Source of the DNA: an uncultured Clostridia bacterium
GTDB lineage: Bacteria > Bacillota_A > Clostridia > TANB77 > CAG-508
DNA: 25,608 bases
Reading direction: 5' to 3'
Assembly: GCA_944392525.1 (NCBI GenBank)
Contig: CALXXB010000015.1
Location: forward strand, 1 to 25,608
Both the position numbers and the translations under genes were made by a program. Positions 15,391 to 22,541 of the stretch are shown here, in pieces (position 1 is the stretch's first letter; each line of letters begins with the position of its first letter). The notes beneath the pieces were generated by a model. It was not told the DNA's origin. It worked only from the letters and a program-made list of their open reading frames with translations, and did no database searches.

Positions 15391-16695
15391 ATGAAAAGTA
15401 AAAAAGAACATAAACTATATTGGAGAAGATTGGATAATTCTGCTAAGATATTCCCAATAGCAGCAGGGAGAAAATATAGTACTGTATTTAGATTATCAGC
15501 AGTTATGAAAGAAAAGGTAAATCCTAAAATATTATACCAAGCTGTAAATAAGGCATTAGAACAATATCCATCATTTAAAGTAAGGATGAAGGCAGGTGTC
15601 TTTTGGTATTATTTTGAATATAATCCAAAGAAACCAATTGTAGAAGAAGAAAAGGATTATCCTTGTAAATATATAGAACCAAGAACTAATAATAATTACT
15701 TGTTTAAAGTAACTTATTTTGAAAGTAAAATAAATATAGATATATTTCATTCTTTAACTGATGGAAATAGCGGAAATACATTTTTTAAAGAAATAATATA
15801 TAATTATTTAGAATTACTACATAAAGATGAGCTTAAAGAAGAGAGAAGTACAAGAAAAATTGTAGAATATGATACAGAAGATAGTTACATGAAAAACTAT
15901 GATAAAAAAGCTAAAGGTAATAGCTCTTCTAAAAAAGCATATGTGTTAAAAGGAAGAAAAATTGGTTTTGGTGGTATTTCTACAATACACGAAATAATAG
16001 ATTTAGAGGCACTAAAAAAAGAAAGTAAAAAATATGAAGCAACTATTACACAATATTTAACAGCAGCTCTTATATATTCTATTTATGAAGCAAATTATAA
16101 GAAATATAAATACAGAGGTAATAAGCCAATTAAGGTATGTATACCAGTTAATTTGAAGAAATATTTTCCATCAAAGACAATGTCTAATTTCTTTTCATAT
16201 ATAACTTTAGAAGCGGAAATGAAAAAAGATAACTTAGATACTTTTGATAAAATAATAGAATTTGTTAAAGCTGATTTTAAGAAAAGATTACAAGAAGAGG
16301 AAATTATAAAAACCATGTCTGCAAATGTAAAGCTTGGAAATAACTTTGCTATAAAGATAGTGCCTTTAATTATAAAAAAACTACTTGTAAGACTAAGTTA
16401 TATAGAAATTAGAAAATATACAACTATAACATATTCAAATATAGGAAGAGTTGGTATAATAGGTAAGTATAAAGATTATATAGATTATTTCTTAATGCTT
16501 ATTGCACCAGAACCTGTTGAGAAAATAAAGTGTTCTAGTTGTACTTTTGAAAACAAAATGGTTTTTACATTTACATCAATATTAAAAGATAATAGTATTG
16601 AAAAAAGATTTTATGAGTTCTTGAAAGAAAGAAAAATAAATGTAGAGATAGAAAGTAATGGTGTTTTAGATGATATATCCAAAGAAACTAAGTAG
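15391..16695 (+). CDS. condensation-domain / alcohol acetyltransferase-like protein
   Basis: 434 aa, cytoplasmic, no signal peptide. The motif HSLTDG at 120-125 fits the HxxxDG active site of the acyl-CoA-dependent acyltransferases and condensation domains (Pap, WES, alcohol acetyltransferase families), where the His is the general base. The N-terminal half starts with YWRRLDNSAKIFP and has VFRLSAVMKEKVNPKILYQAVNKALEQYPSF, typical of the first subdomain. The C-terminal half has VCIPVNLKKYFPSKTMSNFF and YSNIGRVG, matching the second. Acyl donor and acceptor are unknown. Between a secreted-type esterase and a DUF6320-like membrane protein, it may belong to an acylated envelope lipid or glycan pathway. 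Ribosome binding site AAGGAAGGA lies before the ATG. Confidence 0.85.
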   Translation: MKSKKEHKLYWRRLDNSAKIFPIAAGRKYSTVFRLSAVMKEKVNPKILYQAVNKALEQYPSFKVRMKAGVFWYYFEYNPKKPIVEEEKDYPCKYIEPRTNNNYLFKVTYFESKINIDIFHSLTDGNSGNTFFKEIIYNYLELLHKDELKEERSTRKIVEYDTEDSYMKNYDKKAKGNSSSKKAYVLKGRKIGFGGISTIHEIIDLEALKKESKKYEATITQYLTAALIYSIYEANYKKYKYRGNKPIKVCIPVNLKKYFPSKTMSNFFSYITLEAEMKKDNLDTFDKIIEFVKADFKKRLQEEEIIKTMSANVKLGNNFAIKIVPLIIKKLLVRLSYIEIRKYTTITYSNIGRVGIIGKYKDYIDYFLMLIAPEPVEKIKCSSCTFENKMVFTFTSILKDNSIEKRFYEFLKERKINVEIESNGVLDDISKETK

Positions 16696-17233
16696 TAGAA
16701 AAGGAGATCTAATATTTAAGATTTTTCTTATAAGTTCAATAATATTAGCGCTTCTTTTAACACTGATAAATAAATTAACGACTCCTGAAGTTCCATGGGC
16801 TGCACTCGCAAATGCAGGAATTATATATGTATGGATTACAGTATTTTATTCAATTAAGAAAAATATAAATATAGCAGGACATGTACTAATTCAAGCAATT
16901 GCTATATCACTACTTACAGTGTTTATAGATTATAAATTAGGTTTTGAAAAATGGTCTATAAATATATCTGTTCCTATAATAATTATGATAGCAAATGCTA
17001 CAATGTTAATACTTACAATAGTAAGTCATAAAAAGTTTATTAAATATGCAATATATCAATTAATTATAGTGTTATTTAGTATGATACCATTAATATTAAT
17101 AAGTGAAAATGTATTAGAAAATAAGGTACTTAGTATTGTAGCAAGCAGTATTTCTATTTTAAATTTAATACTTACTCTTTCATTATGTGCAAAAGATGTT
17201 AAAGCTGCAATTGTTAGAAAATTCCATATTTAA
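16670..17233 (+). CDS. multi-pass membrane protein, DUF6320-like (187 aa)
   Basis: About six hydrophobic helices: ~16-35, 42-62, 68-90, 98-117, 127-146 and 155-174. PWAALANAGIIYVWITVFYSIKK and VIVSHKKF-like turns resemble DUF6320, a clostridial membrane domain of unknown function that I recall beside such acyltransferases (not searched). Full-length members often carry a zinc ribbon in front, but this one begins almost directly with the first helix. The ATG at 16670 overlaps the acyltransferase by 26 bases and has only a weak ribosome binding site. A good AAAGGAG lies later (16699-16705) without a standard start after it, so the true start is uncertain. Translational coupling is likely. Confidence 0.75.
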   Translation: MIYPKKLSSRKGDLIFKIFLISSIILALLLTLINKLTTPEVPWAALANAGIIYVWITVFYSIKKNINIAGHVLIQAIAISLLTVFIDYKLGFEKWSINISVPIIIMIANATMLILTIVSHKKFIKYAIYQLIIVLFSMIPLILISENVLENKVLSIVASSISILNLILTLSLCAKDVKAAIVRKFHI

Positions 17234-17307
17234 TAAAGAAAAAAGAAATTTTATAAGAGCTATTTCATAAAGATATAATACTTCTAAAATTGTTAGAGGT
17301 GATAAAA

Positions 17308-17505
17308 ATGGAAACAGGTTTAATAGTTAGAAAAGAAACCAAATTCGATAAAATTAGAAAAATATTAACTAGAATATTCTTTAAAGAAGAGTATTTCTTA
17401 GAGATGCAATTAGAAGAGTTGTTGCAAAGGAAGAGTGTAAATACTTCTAAAATAGTAATACCAAAGGAAATAGGAAAAAATAAATGGAAAAAGAATGAAA
17501 TATGA
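17308..17505 (+). CDS. small basic protein, unknown function (65 aa)
   Basis: 65 residues: METGLIVRKETKFDKIRKIL, then RIFFKEEYFLEMQLEELLQRK, ending in a Lys-rich tail. The start is ATG 17308, six bases after AGAGGTG (17295-17301). A TTG at 17290 lies upstream of that site and is rejected. A possible TATAAT at 17273-17278 suggests its own promoter. It precedes rlmN by 32 bases and may be co-transcribed. The charge and helix pattern (amphipathic helix at ~14-45) suggest RNA or ribosome contact, but I recognise no family. Confidence 0.65.
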   Translation: METGLIVRKETKFDKIRKILTRIFFKEEYFLEMQLEELLQRKSVNTSKIVIPKEIGKNKWKKNEI

Positions 17506-17537
17506 GTGATAATATATAAAGCAAGGAAGGAAATAAA

Positions 17538-18563
17538 GTGAAAAATATTAAAGATTATAATTTAGATGAATTAAAAGAAGAATTAGTAAGTATGGGAGAA
17601 AAGCCATTTAGAGCAGAGCAAATATTTAAATGGATTTATCAGGAAAAAGTTAAGTCATTTGATGAGATGACTAATATATCTTTAGAACTACGTGAAAAAT
17701 TAAAAGAAAATTATACAATGTGTAATTTTAATATATTAAAGAAACAAGTGTCTAAAGATGGAACAATTAAATATTTATTTGATGTATTAGATGGAAATGC
17801 AATAGAAACAGTTCTAATGAGTTATCACCATGGATATAGTATTTGTGTATCTTCTCAAATAGGTTGTAAAATGGGATGTAAATTCTGTGCATCTACTGGA
17901 ATAAATTTTATTAGAAACTTGAGCTCAGGTGAAATAGTAGAACAGATATTAGCAGTAGAACAAGATGAAAATCTTAGAATATCTAATGTAGTATTTATGG
18001 GAATAGGAGAACCTCTAGATAATTATGATAATGTAATAAATGCAATACATATATTAAATAACCAAAAAGGACTAAGTATAGGAGCAAGACATATTAGTAT
18101 TTCAACTAGTGGACTAGTTCCTAAAATATATAAATTAGCAGAAGAAAATATTCCTTGTACTTTATCTATTTCATTACATGCTACAACAAATGAAAAAAGA
18201 AGTAGCATGATGCCAGTAAATGATGCATACCCTATAGAAGAATTAATACAAGCATGTAAAGATTATATAGCAAAAACAAATAGAAGAATATCATTTGAAT
18301 ATGCTTTAGCAAAAGATAATAATGATAACTTAGAAGATGCAAAGGGATTAGTTAAGTTACTTAAAGGAATGCTTTGTCATGTGAATTTAATTCCTATTAA
18401 CAAAATAGAGAATGGTTCGTATACAAAAAGTTCAAATGAGCATATAATGAAATTTAGAGATTATTTAAATGACCACGGAATAGTTGCAACTATAAGAAGA
18501 GAACTAGGTTCAGATATAGATGCAGCTTGTGGTCAATTAAGAAGAAAGAATTTGAAACAGTAA
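17538..18563 (+). CDS. rlmN: 23S rRNA (adenine-2503-C2)-methyltransferase RlmN
   Basis: A radical SAM enzyme that methylates C2 of A2503 in 23S rRNA (and A37 of some tRNAs in E. coli). 341 aa. The 4Fe-4S cluster Cys are 110, 114 and 117 (CKMGCKFC). Cys103, seven residues before, and Cys331 in SDIDAACGQL match the conserved accessory and methyl-carrying cysteines of E. coli RlmN (118 and 355). FMGIGEPLDNYDNV is the SAM-binding GGE-like motif. It starts at GTG 17538 after AAGGAAGGA. It has the typical RlmN reading rather than the Cfr resistance paralogue, but the two are close and only a phylogeny can exclude Cfr. Confidence 0.95.
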   Translation: MKNIKDYNLDELKEELVSMGEKPFRAEQIFKWIYQEKVKSFDEMTNISLELREKLKENYTMCNFNILKKQVSKDGTIKYLFDVLDGNAIETVLMSYHHGYSICVSSQIGCKMGCKFCASTGINFIRNLSSGEIVEQILAVEQDENLRISNVVFMGIGEPLDNYDNVINAIHILNNQKGLSIGARHISISTSGLVPKIYKLAEENIPCTLSISLHATTNEKRSSMMPVNDAYPIEELIQACKDYIAKTNRRISFEYALAKDNNDNLEDAKGLVKLLKGMLCHVNLIPINKIENGSYTKSSNEHIMKFRDYLNDHGIVATIRRELGSDIDAACGQLRRKNLKQ

Positions 18564-18590
18564 GAAATGAACTTTTATGTTCCAAAATAA

Positions 18591-18627
18591 AAAACAGTAA
18601 ATTACATTTTTATTTACTGTTTTTTTG
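18591..18627. terminator. bidirectional terminator between rlmN and the XRE gene
   Basis: AAAACAGTAAAT (18591-18602) pairs with ATTTACTGTTTT (18612-18623), followed by T. A-rich sequence on the 5' side makes it work on the minus strand too, where it overlaps the stop of the XRE gene. Confidence 0.8.
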
Positions 18628-18853
18628 TTGGAATATATTCAATTATATCAGTAATAGTACAATCAAAATAATCACAAAGTCTTGCAATAACAAATATATC
18701 AAATCTAACTAATTCTCCAGTCATCAATCTTTTTAATACTTTAAAATCTGTATTTGTATCTCTCATTAATTTGTTAATACTTATATTTTTTTCTTTTAAA
18801 ATATCTTCTAATTTAAATAAATAATACCCATTCTCTATGTTAACTTTAACCAT
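18614..18853 (-). CDS. XRE-family (Cro/CI-type) transcriptional regulator, 79 aa
   Basis: A single-domain DNA-binding protein. Residues ~12-73 form a five-helix Cro/CI fold: KLEDILKEKNISINKLMRDT (helices 1-2), TDFKVLKRLMTGE (recognition helix region), DIFVIARLCDYFDCTITDIIEYIP (helices 4-5, with the family's typical L-x-D-I-x-E-Y-I-P-like ending). No sensory domain is present. AGGAGA precedes the ATG. It is divergent from the prepilin-leader gene at 18988, and two GGYTATATAACC palindromes lie between them, the likely operators. It probably represses that gene and perhaps itself (inference). Confidence 0.9.
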   Translation of the reverse strand: MVKVNIENGYYLFKLEDILKEKNISINKLMRDTNTDFKVLKRLMTGELVRFDIFVIARLCDYFDCTITDIIEYIPTKKQ

Positions 18854-18902
18854 TTTTATCTCCTAAAATTTATAAATAAATTATATATTTTTAATAGGAT
18901 AC

Positions 18903-18931
18903 TTGACTACTGGCTATATAACCATTATAAT
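18903..18931 (+). promoter_or_regulatory. promoter of the BspA-like surface protein
   Basis: TTGACT (18903-18908), 17 bases and a perfect TATAAT (18926-18931), start near 18938. The spacer contains palindrome copy 1. Confidence 0.75.
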
Positions 18932-18956
18932 AACAGTATGCACTGGTTATATAACC
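18912..18956. promoter_or_regulatory. paired palindromic operators, probably for the XRE regulator
   Basis: Copy 1 GGCTATATAACC (18912-18923) lies between -35 and -10. Copy 2 GGTTATATAACC (18945-18956), a perfect 12-base palindrome, lies just after the predicted transcription start. In both copies the 16-base context is ACTGGYTATATAACCA. The centres are 33 bases apart, about three helical turns, so two dimers would bind on the same face. Confidence 0.7.
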
Positions 18957-18987
18957 AATATACAAAATAGAGAAAGGAGATATACAA

Positions 18988-19965
18988 ATGTTAAAATTAA
19001 GAAAAAACGGAGGAGAAAAAGGAATAACACTTATAGCTTTAGTAATAACAATTATTGTACTTTTAATACTTGCAGGAGTATCAATTGCAATGCTAACAGG
19101 AGATAATGGAATATTAACACAAGCACAAAAAGCAAAGAATGAAACTGGAGCAGCAGCAGAAAATGAAGATAAAATACTTAGTGATTATGAAGATAAGTTA
19201 AATGAGTATACTAATCCTGATGTTAAGAGTCTAAAAATAGTTGTTAATTCAGGAGATGATAAAACAGTATCAATTGGTGATTATGGAAGCAATTTTACAG
19301 TAGATTGGGGAGATGGAACAACAGAAAATTCAGGATATGAAGTAGGTTCATCGAAAAAATTAGCATCAATAGAATCAGTACAAGTAGCAGAAATTATGGA
19401 ATTAACTCATACTTATCAAGAAGCAAATAAAGAATATACAATAAGTATATCAGGTAATTACACATTATTAACAAGTTCTACAAAAGAACAAGTAATAGAG
19501 ATAGCACAGTGGGGTGAAACGGAATTAAACGAACTTGATTTAAGTGGATATACAAATTTAGTTAGAATAGCAAGTCCAACCAAGAATAGTTTTAAAAATA
19601 TTACTGATTTTTCTATGGCTTTTATGAATACAGGTTTAACAAGTATACCAAAAGATTTATTTGAGAATTGTCCAAATGCCACAGATTTTACAGGAACTTT
19701 TTGTAATACAAGAATAACAGAAATCCCTGAAGAATTATTTAAAAATTGTAATAAAGTAAAAAGTTTCAGTGGAACTTTTGCAGGTTGTACAGAATTAACA
19801 AATTATTTACCATTATGGGATTCTGAATATTATAATGGTGGAAATGCTAATGTTGGTATTGATAAAGTTGGACAAAGTTGCTATGGAGGATGTACAAAAT
19901 TATTACAAAATGTAGAAAATATAAATGTTATACCAGAATATTGGCGTACAGATTTATCAACTTAA
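18988..19965 (+). CDS. prepilin-leader surface protein with BspA-like/DUF285-type repeats
   Basis: 325 aa. The leader GGEKG-ITLIALVITIIVLLILAG (8-30) is nearly the same as in the protein at 7911, again with Ala at +5 instead of Glu. The stretch MLTGDNGILTQAQKAKNET follows, as in many clostridial homologues. A beta region at ~80-160 contains FTVDWGDGTTENSG, the opening of BspA-like proteins. Leucine-rich-like repeats lie at ~180-270 (LTSIPKDLFENCPNATDFTGTF, ITEIPEELFKNCNKVKSFSGTF), with spaced Cys residues. Ends with GGCTKLLQN and a short tail. It should be anchored in the membrane by its leader and exposed outside. AAAGGAG precedes the ATG. The promoter carries two palindromes next to a divergent XRE gene, so expression is probably switched. 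Confidence 0.85.
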   Translation: MLKLRKNGGEKGITLIALVITIIVLLILAGVSIAMLTGDNGILTQAQKAKNETGAAAENEDKILSDYEDKLNEYTNPDVKSLKIVVNSGDDKTVSIGDYGSNFTVDWGDGTTENSGYEVGSSKKLASIESVQVAEIMELTHTYQEANKEYTISISGNYTLLTSSTKEQVIEIAQWGETELNELDLSGYTNLVRIASPTKNSFKNITDFSMAFMNTGLTSIPKDLFENCPNATDFTGTFCNTRITEIPEELFKNCNKVKSFSGTFAGCTELTNYLPLWDSEYYNGGNANVGIDKVGQSCYGGCTKLLQNVENINVIPEYWRTDLST

Positions 19966-19971
19966 AAGTTT

Positions 19972-20001
19972 AGAAGTAAACTTAATGTTTGCTTCTTTTT
20001 T
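19972..20001 (+). terminator. intrinsic terminator after the BspA-like gene
   Basis: AGAAGTAAAC (19972-19981), loop TTAAT, GTTTGCTTCT (19987-19996) with one G-U pair, then a T tract. Confidence 0.85.
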
Positions 20002-20052
20002 ATTGTATAAAAATAAATAATAATGTTCATAATTAAAAAGAGGTGTTTAATT

Positions 20053-20262
20053 ATGAGTGATGAGAAAAAAGATAAAATACAAGAAAATAAAGAAAATCAA
20101 CAGGTTGCAAGGAGAGATGAACCAGAAGTAGGGGAAGATAGTACAAAATATGGAGAATTTATATCTACTTATTTTGCATGGATACCACTACCAGAACAGA
20201 AAGAAAAAGCTAAAAGATTACAAGAAATAACAAAGAAAGACAAAAAAGAGCGAAAAAATTAG
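20053..20262 (+). CDS. small highly charged protein, unknown function (69 aa)
   Basis: 69 residues: SDEKKDKIQENKENQQ, then ARRDEPEVGEDSTKYGEF, ISTYFAWIPLPEQKEKAKRL and a Lys-rich end. The start is ATG 20053, seven bases after AGAGGTG. An ATG at 20023 lies upstream of that site and is rejected. The ends look disordered, with one conserved-looking core around YGEFISTYFAWIPLP. It lies just upstream of the CtsR-regulated promoter and has no obvious terminator, so it could be read through into ctsR. I recognise no family. Confidence 0.55.
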   Translation: MSDEKKDKIQENKENQQVARRDEPEVGEDSTKYGEFISTYFAWIPLPEQKEKAKRLQEITKKDKKERKN

Positions 20263-20318
20263 AAAAAGTGAGATAAAGAAAGAAAAAATAAGAAAAGAAT
20301 ATATTTTTAACCTTCAAA

Positions 20319-20335
20319 AGTCAGAGAAAGTCAAA
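20319..20335 (+). promoter_or_regulatory. CtsR box 1
   Basis: AGTCAGA-GAA-AGTCAAA, a tandem heptad matching the CtsR operator (RGTCAAA-NAN-RGTCAAA) with one change in the first heptad. It lies eight bases upstream of the -35. Confidence 0.85.
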
Positions 20336-20343
20336 AAGATTAG

Positions 20344-20371
20344 TTGCAAAAAATATAGAAGTGAGTATAAT
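20344..20371 (+). promoter_or_regulatory. promoter of the ctsR-mcsA-mcsB-clpC operon
   Basis: TTGCAA (20344-20349), 16 bases and a perfect TATAAT (20366-20371), start near 20378. It is flanked by a CtsR box on each side. Confidence 0.8.
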
Positions 20372-20380
20372 AATATTGTA

Positions 20381-20397
20381 GGTCAAAGAAAGTCAAA
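20381..20397 (+). promoter_or_regulatory. CtsR box 2
   Basis: GGTCAAA-GAA-AGTCAAA, a perfect match to the CtsR operator, at about +4 to +20 of the predicted transcript. Confidence 0.93.
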
Positions 20398-20430
20398 GTT
20401 AAAATAAAGACAATATAGGGGGAGTTCAAA

Positions 20431-20874
20431 ATGAGAATGTCGGATGTAATAGAAGAGTTTATAAAAGAATTATTTGATGATGGAAAGGATGCAATAGAAA
20501 TACAAAGAAATGAATTAGCAGAGCATTTTAATTGTGTACCATCACAAATAAACTATGTAATATCAACAAGATTTAAGCCGTCACAAGGTTATTATGTAGA
20601 AAGTAGAAGAGGTGGCGGAGGTCATATTACAATAAAAAAAGTAAATAACGATAAAGAAGACTATATAATGCATATTATAAATAATATAGGAAATGAACTA
20701 ACTGCAAATGAGGTAGATATTTTAATTAGTGATTTTCTATCTTACGACATAATAGATACAAAAGAAGCAAAATTATTAAAAGTAGCAACTAGTGATAATG
20801 TACTAAAGCTATCAAAAGATTTAAAAGATAAAGTTAGAGCAAGAATATTCAAAAACATCTTATTAAATATATAA
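20431..20874 (+). CDS. ctsR: class III stress-response repressor CtsR
   Basis: Represses clp genes by binding tandem heptads. Heat, or McsB-linked phosphorylation of its DNA-binding region in known species, releases it. 147 aa. The winged helix covers ~1-70, with the glycine-rich wing RRGGGGHI (59-66) that acts as the thermosensor and DNA contact in B. subtilis. Residues ~75-147 form the helical dimerisation domain. AGGGGGAG lies six bases before the ATG. First gene of the operon, autoregulated through the boxes at 20319 and 20381. Confidence 0.96.
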   Translation: MRMSDVIEEFIKELFDDGKDAIEIQRNELAEHFNCVPSQINYVISTRFKPSQGYYVESRRGGGGHITIKKVNNDKEDYIMHIINNIGNELTANEVDILISDFLSYDIIDTKEAKLLKVATSDNVLKLSKDLKDKVRARIFKNILLNI

Positions 20875-20888
20875 AGGAGGAGATTAAT

Positions 20889-21458
20889 ATGTTATGTGAT
20901 AATTGTGGAAAAAGAGAGGCAAACGTAAGATATACAGAAAATATTAATGGAAAGGTAAGAGAACTAAATTTGTGTGAAGAATGTAGTGAAAAATTGGGAA
21001 TTGGTCAAATGGACTTTAATATGCCAATAGACTTTTCAAGCTTCTTAGGTGGATTTATGGATGATTTAATGACACCAGAAATAATGCCAATGTTTAATAG
21101 CTTAAAAACATTAACATGTAATAATTGTGGTTCAACATTTGACGATATAATAAATACAGGAAGAGTTGGATGCAAAGATTGTTATTCAGTATTTGAAGAT
21201 AGGTTAGATCCAATAATTAAAAAATTACAGGGATCTAATAGACATGTAGGAAGAATTGGTAAAATAATAGATAGTAAAATAGACAGTAAAAATGGAGTAG
21301 AGAATAAAACAGAAAAAGGTAAAAGTGAAAAAGTTACTGATAATAAAGAACAAAGTAAATTAGAAAAATTACAAGAAGAGTTAAAAGCTGCAATAAAAGA
21401 AGAAAGATATGAAGATGCAGCAAAAATAAGAGATGAAATAAAGAAATTAGAAAAATAG
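20889..21458 (+). CDS. mcsA: McsA, zinc-binding activator of the McsB kinase
   Basis: 189 aa. Two zinc sites: CDNC...CEEC (Cys3/6/29/32) and CNNC...CKDC (Cys77/80/95/98). The C-terminal UVR motif, LEKLQEELKAAIKEERYEDAAKIRDEIKKLE, lies near 153-188 after a Lys/Ser-rich linker (~120-150). McsA activates McsB and modulates CtsR; the zinc domains respond to metal or thiol stress in studied species. AAAGGAGGAG precedes the ATG. It is placed 14 bases after ctsR and 11 bases before mcsB. Confidence 0.95.
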   Translation: MLCDNCGKREANVRYTENINGKVRELNLCEECSEKLGIGQMDFNMPIDFSSFLGGFMDDLMTPEIMPMFNSLKTLTCNNCGSTFDDIINTGRVGCKDCYSVFEDRLDPIIKKLQGSNRHVGRIGKIIDSKIDSKNGVENKTEKGKSEKVTDNKEQSKLEKLQEELKAAIKEERYEDAAKIRDEIKKLEK

Positions 21459-21469
21459 AGGTGAAAAGT

Positions 21470-22480
21470 ATGAATTGGTATTTACAAACAAGTGAAGATT
21501 CAGATGTAGTAAAAAGTACAAGGATAAGATTTGTAAGAAATTTAAATGATTTCAAATTCCATTTAAGTGATTCAGAATTAAAAGAATTAGAAAAAAAGAT
21601 AGAAGATAACATATATGCTATAGGTTATGGATTAAAATTCTTTAGATTAAAAGATATGGATAATATAACAAAAACAAGTTTAGTAGAGAAAAACTTAATA
21701 AGTCCAACGTTTGTAGCAAAAAGGAATGAAACAGGAAGTATATTAATAAATGATGAAGAAAATATCTGTATTATGGTAGGTGGAGAAGACCACTTAAGTA
21801 TACAAGTATTTAGTAGTGGATTAGAATTAGAAAATACATTAAATCTAGCAATAGAAGTTGAAGAGAAAATAGGTGAAATACTAGGATATAGTATTAGTAA
21901 AAAATATGGATATTTAACAAGCAGACTAAATGATTTAGGAACAGGATTAAAAGCATCAGTAATGGTACATTTACCAGCATTATCTAAAACTGGAAATATA
22001 AGAAAAATGCTAGATGTTGTTCGTGACTTCAATATGGATGTAAAAGGAGAATATGGAAAATCTACTAAAAATCAAGGAGATATTTATCAAATATCAAATA
22101 AACAAACTTTAGGAATTACTGAACAAGAAATTGTAAATAACTTGAAAGTAATAATTAAAAAAGTAGAAGAACAAGAAAGAGCTGCTAGAAAAATGCTAAC
22201 TAAAGAATCTATAGAGTTAGAAGATATGATTTTAAGAAGTTATGGTATTTTAACAAATTGTAGGAAAATATCTTACGATGAGTCAAAAGAATTATTATCA
22301 AATATAAAACTTGGAACAGACTTAGGAATATTAGATAATCTAACAGATTCAAAAGTTCAAAAATTATACTTATATACAAAACCAGCAAATCTACAAAAGT
22401 ATTTAGGAGCAAAATATGACAAAGTAGAACAAGAAGTAAAAAGAGCAGAAGTAATAAAACAAATAATAATGTCTAATTAG
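21470..22480 (+). CDS. mcsB: protein-arginine kinase McsB
   Basis: Phosphorylates arginines on damaged proteins and on CtsR, tagging them for ClpC-ClpP. Related to creatine/arginine kinases. The start is ATG 21470, six bases after AGAGGTG. The GTG at 21461 is part of that site. This gives 336 aa. It has STRIRFVRNL near 17-26 (the ATP-phosphate Arg region), GGEDHLSIQVFSSG near 105-118 (phosphagen-kinase NEED-like loop, here GED), and YLTSRLNDLGTGLKASVMVHLPAL near 146-169, which contains another nucleotide-binding Arg. The expected pArg-binding pocket cannot be verified by eye. Third gene of the CtsR operon. Confidence 0.95.
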   Translation: MNWYLQTSEDSDVVKSTRIRFVRNLNDFKFHLSDSELKELEKKIEDNIYAIGYGLKFFRLKDMDNITKTSLVEKNLISPTFVAKRNETGSILINDEENICIMVGGEDHLSIQVFSSGLELENTLNLAIEVEEKIGEILGYSISKKYGYLTSRLNDLGTGLKASVMVHLPALSKTGNIRKMLDVVRDFNMDVKGEYGKSTKNQGDIYQISNKQTLGITEQEIVNNLKVIIKKVEEQERAARKMLTKESIELEDMILRSYGILTNCRKISYDESKELLSNIKLGTDLGILDNLTDSKVQKLYLYTKPANLQKYLGAKYDKVEQEVKRAEVIKQIIMSN

Positions 22481-22541
22481 AAATGTTTTCATGTGGACAT
22501 TTTGTACGAAAAGAAACGATAAGTGAAAGGAGTTGATTATT

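Noticed and set aside
17538..18563. Cfr-type antibiotic resistance methylase
   Set aside because: Chromosomal context, length and sequence motifs fit housekeeping RlmN; no mobile or resistance context is seen. A phylogeny would settle it.
18527..18712. 61-residue plus-strand frame at the rlmN end
   Set aside because: Runs through the bidirectional terminator and the antisense of the XRE gene; no ribosome binding site.
18909..18957. CRISPR-like or tandem repeat array from the two ACTGGYTATATAACCA copies
   Set aside because: Only two copies, each a palindrome placed at promoter positions; operator sites explain them better. No CRISPR array is seen anywhere in the window.
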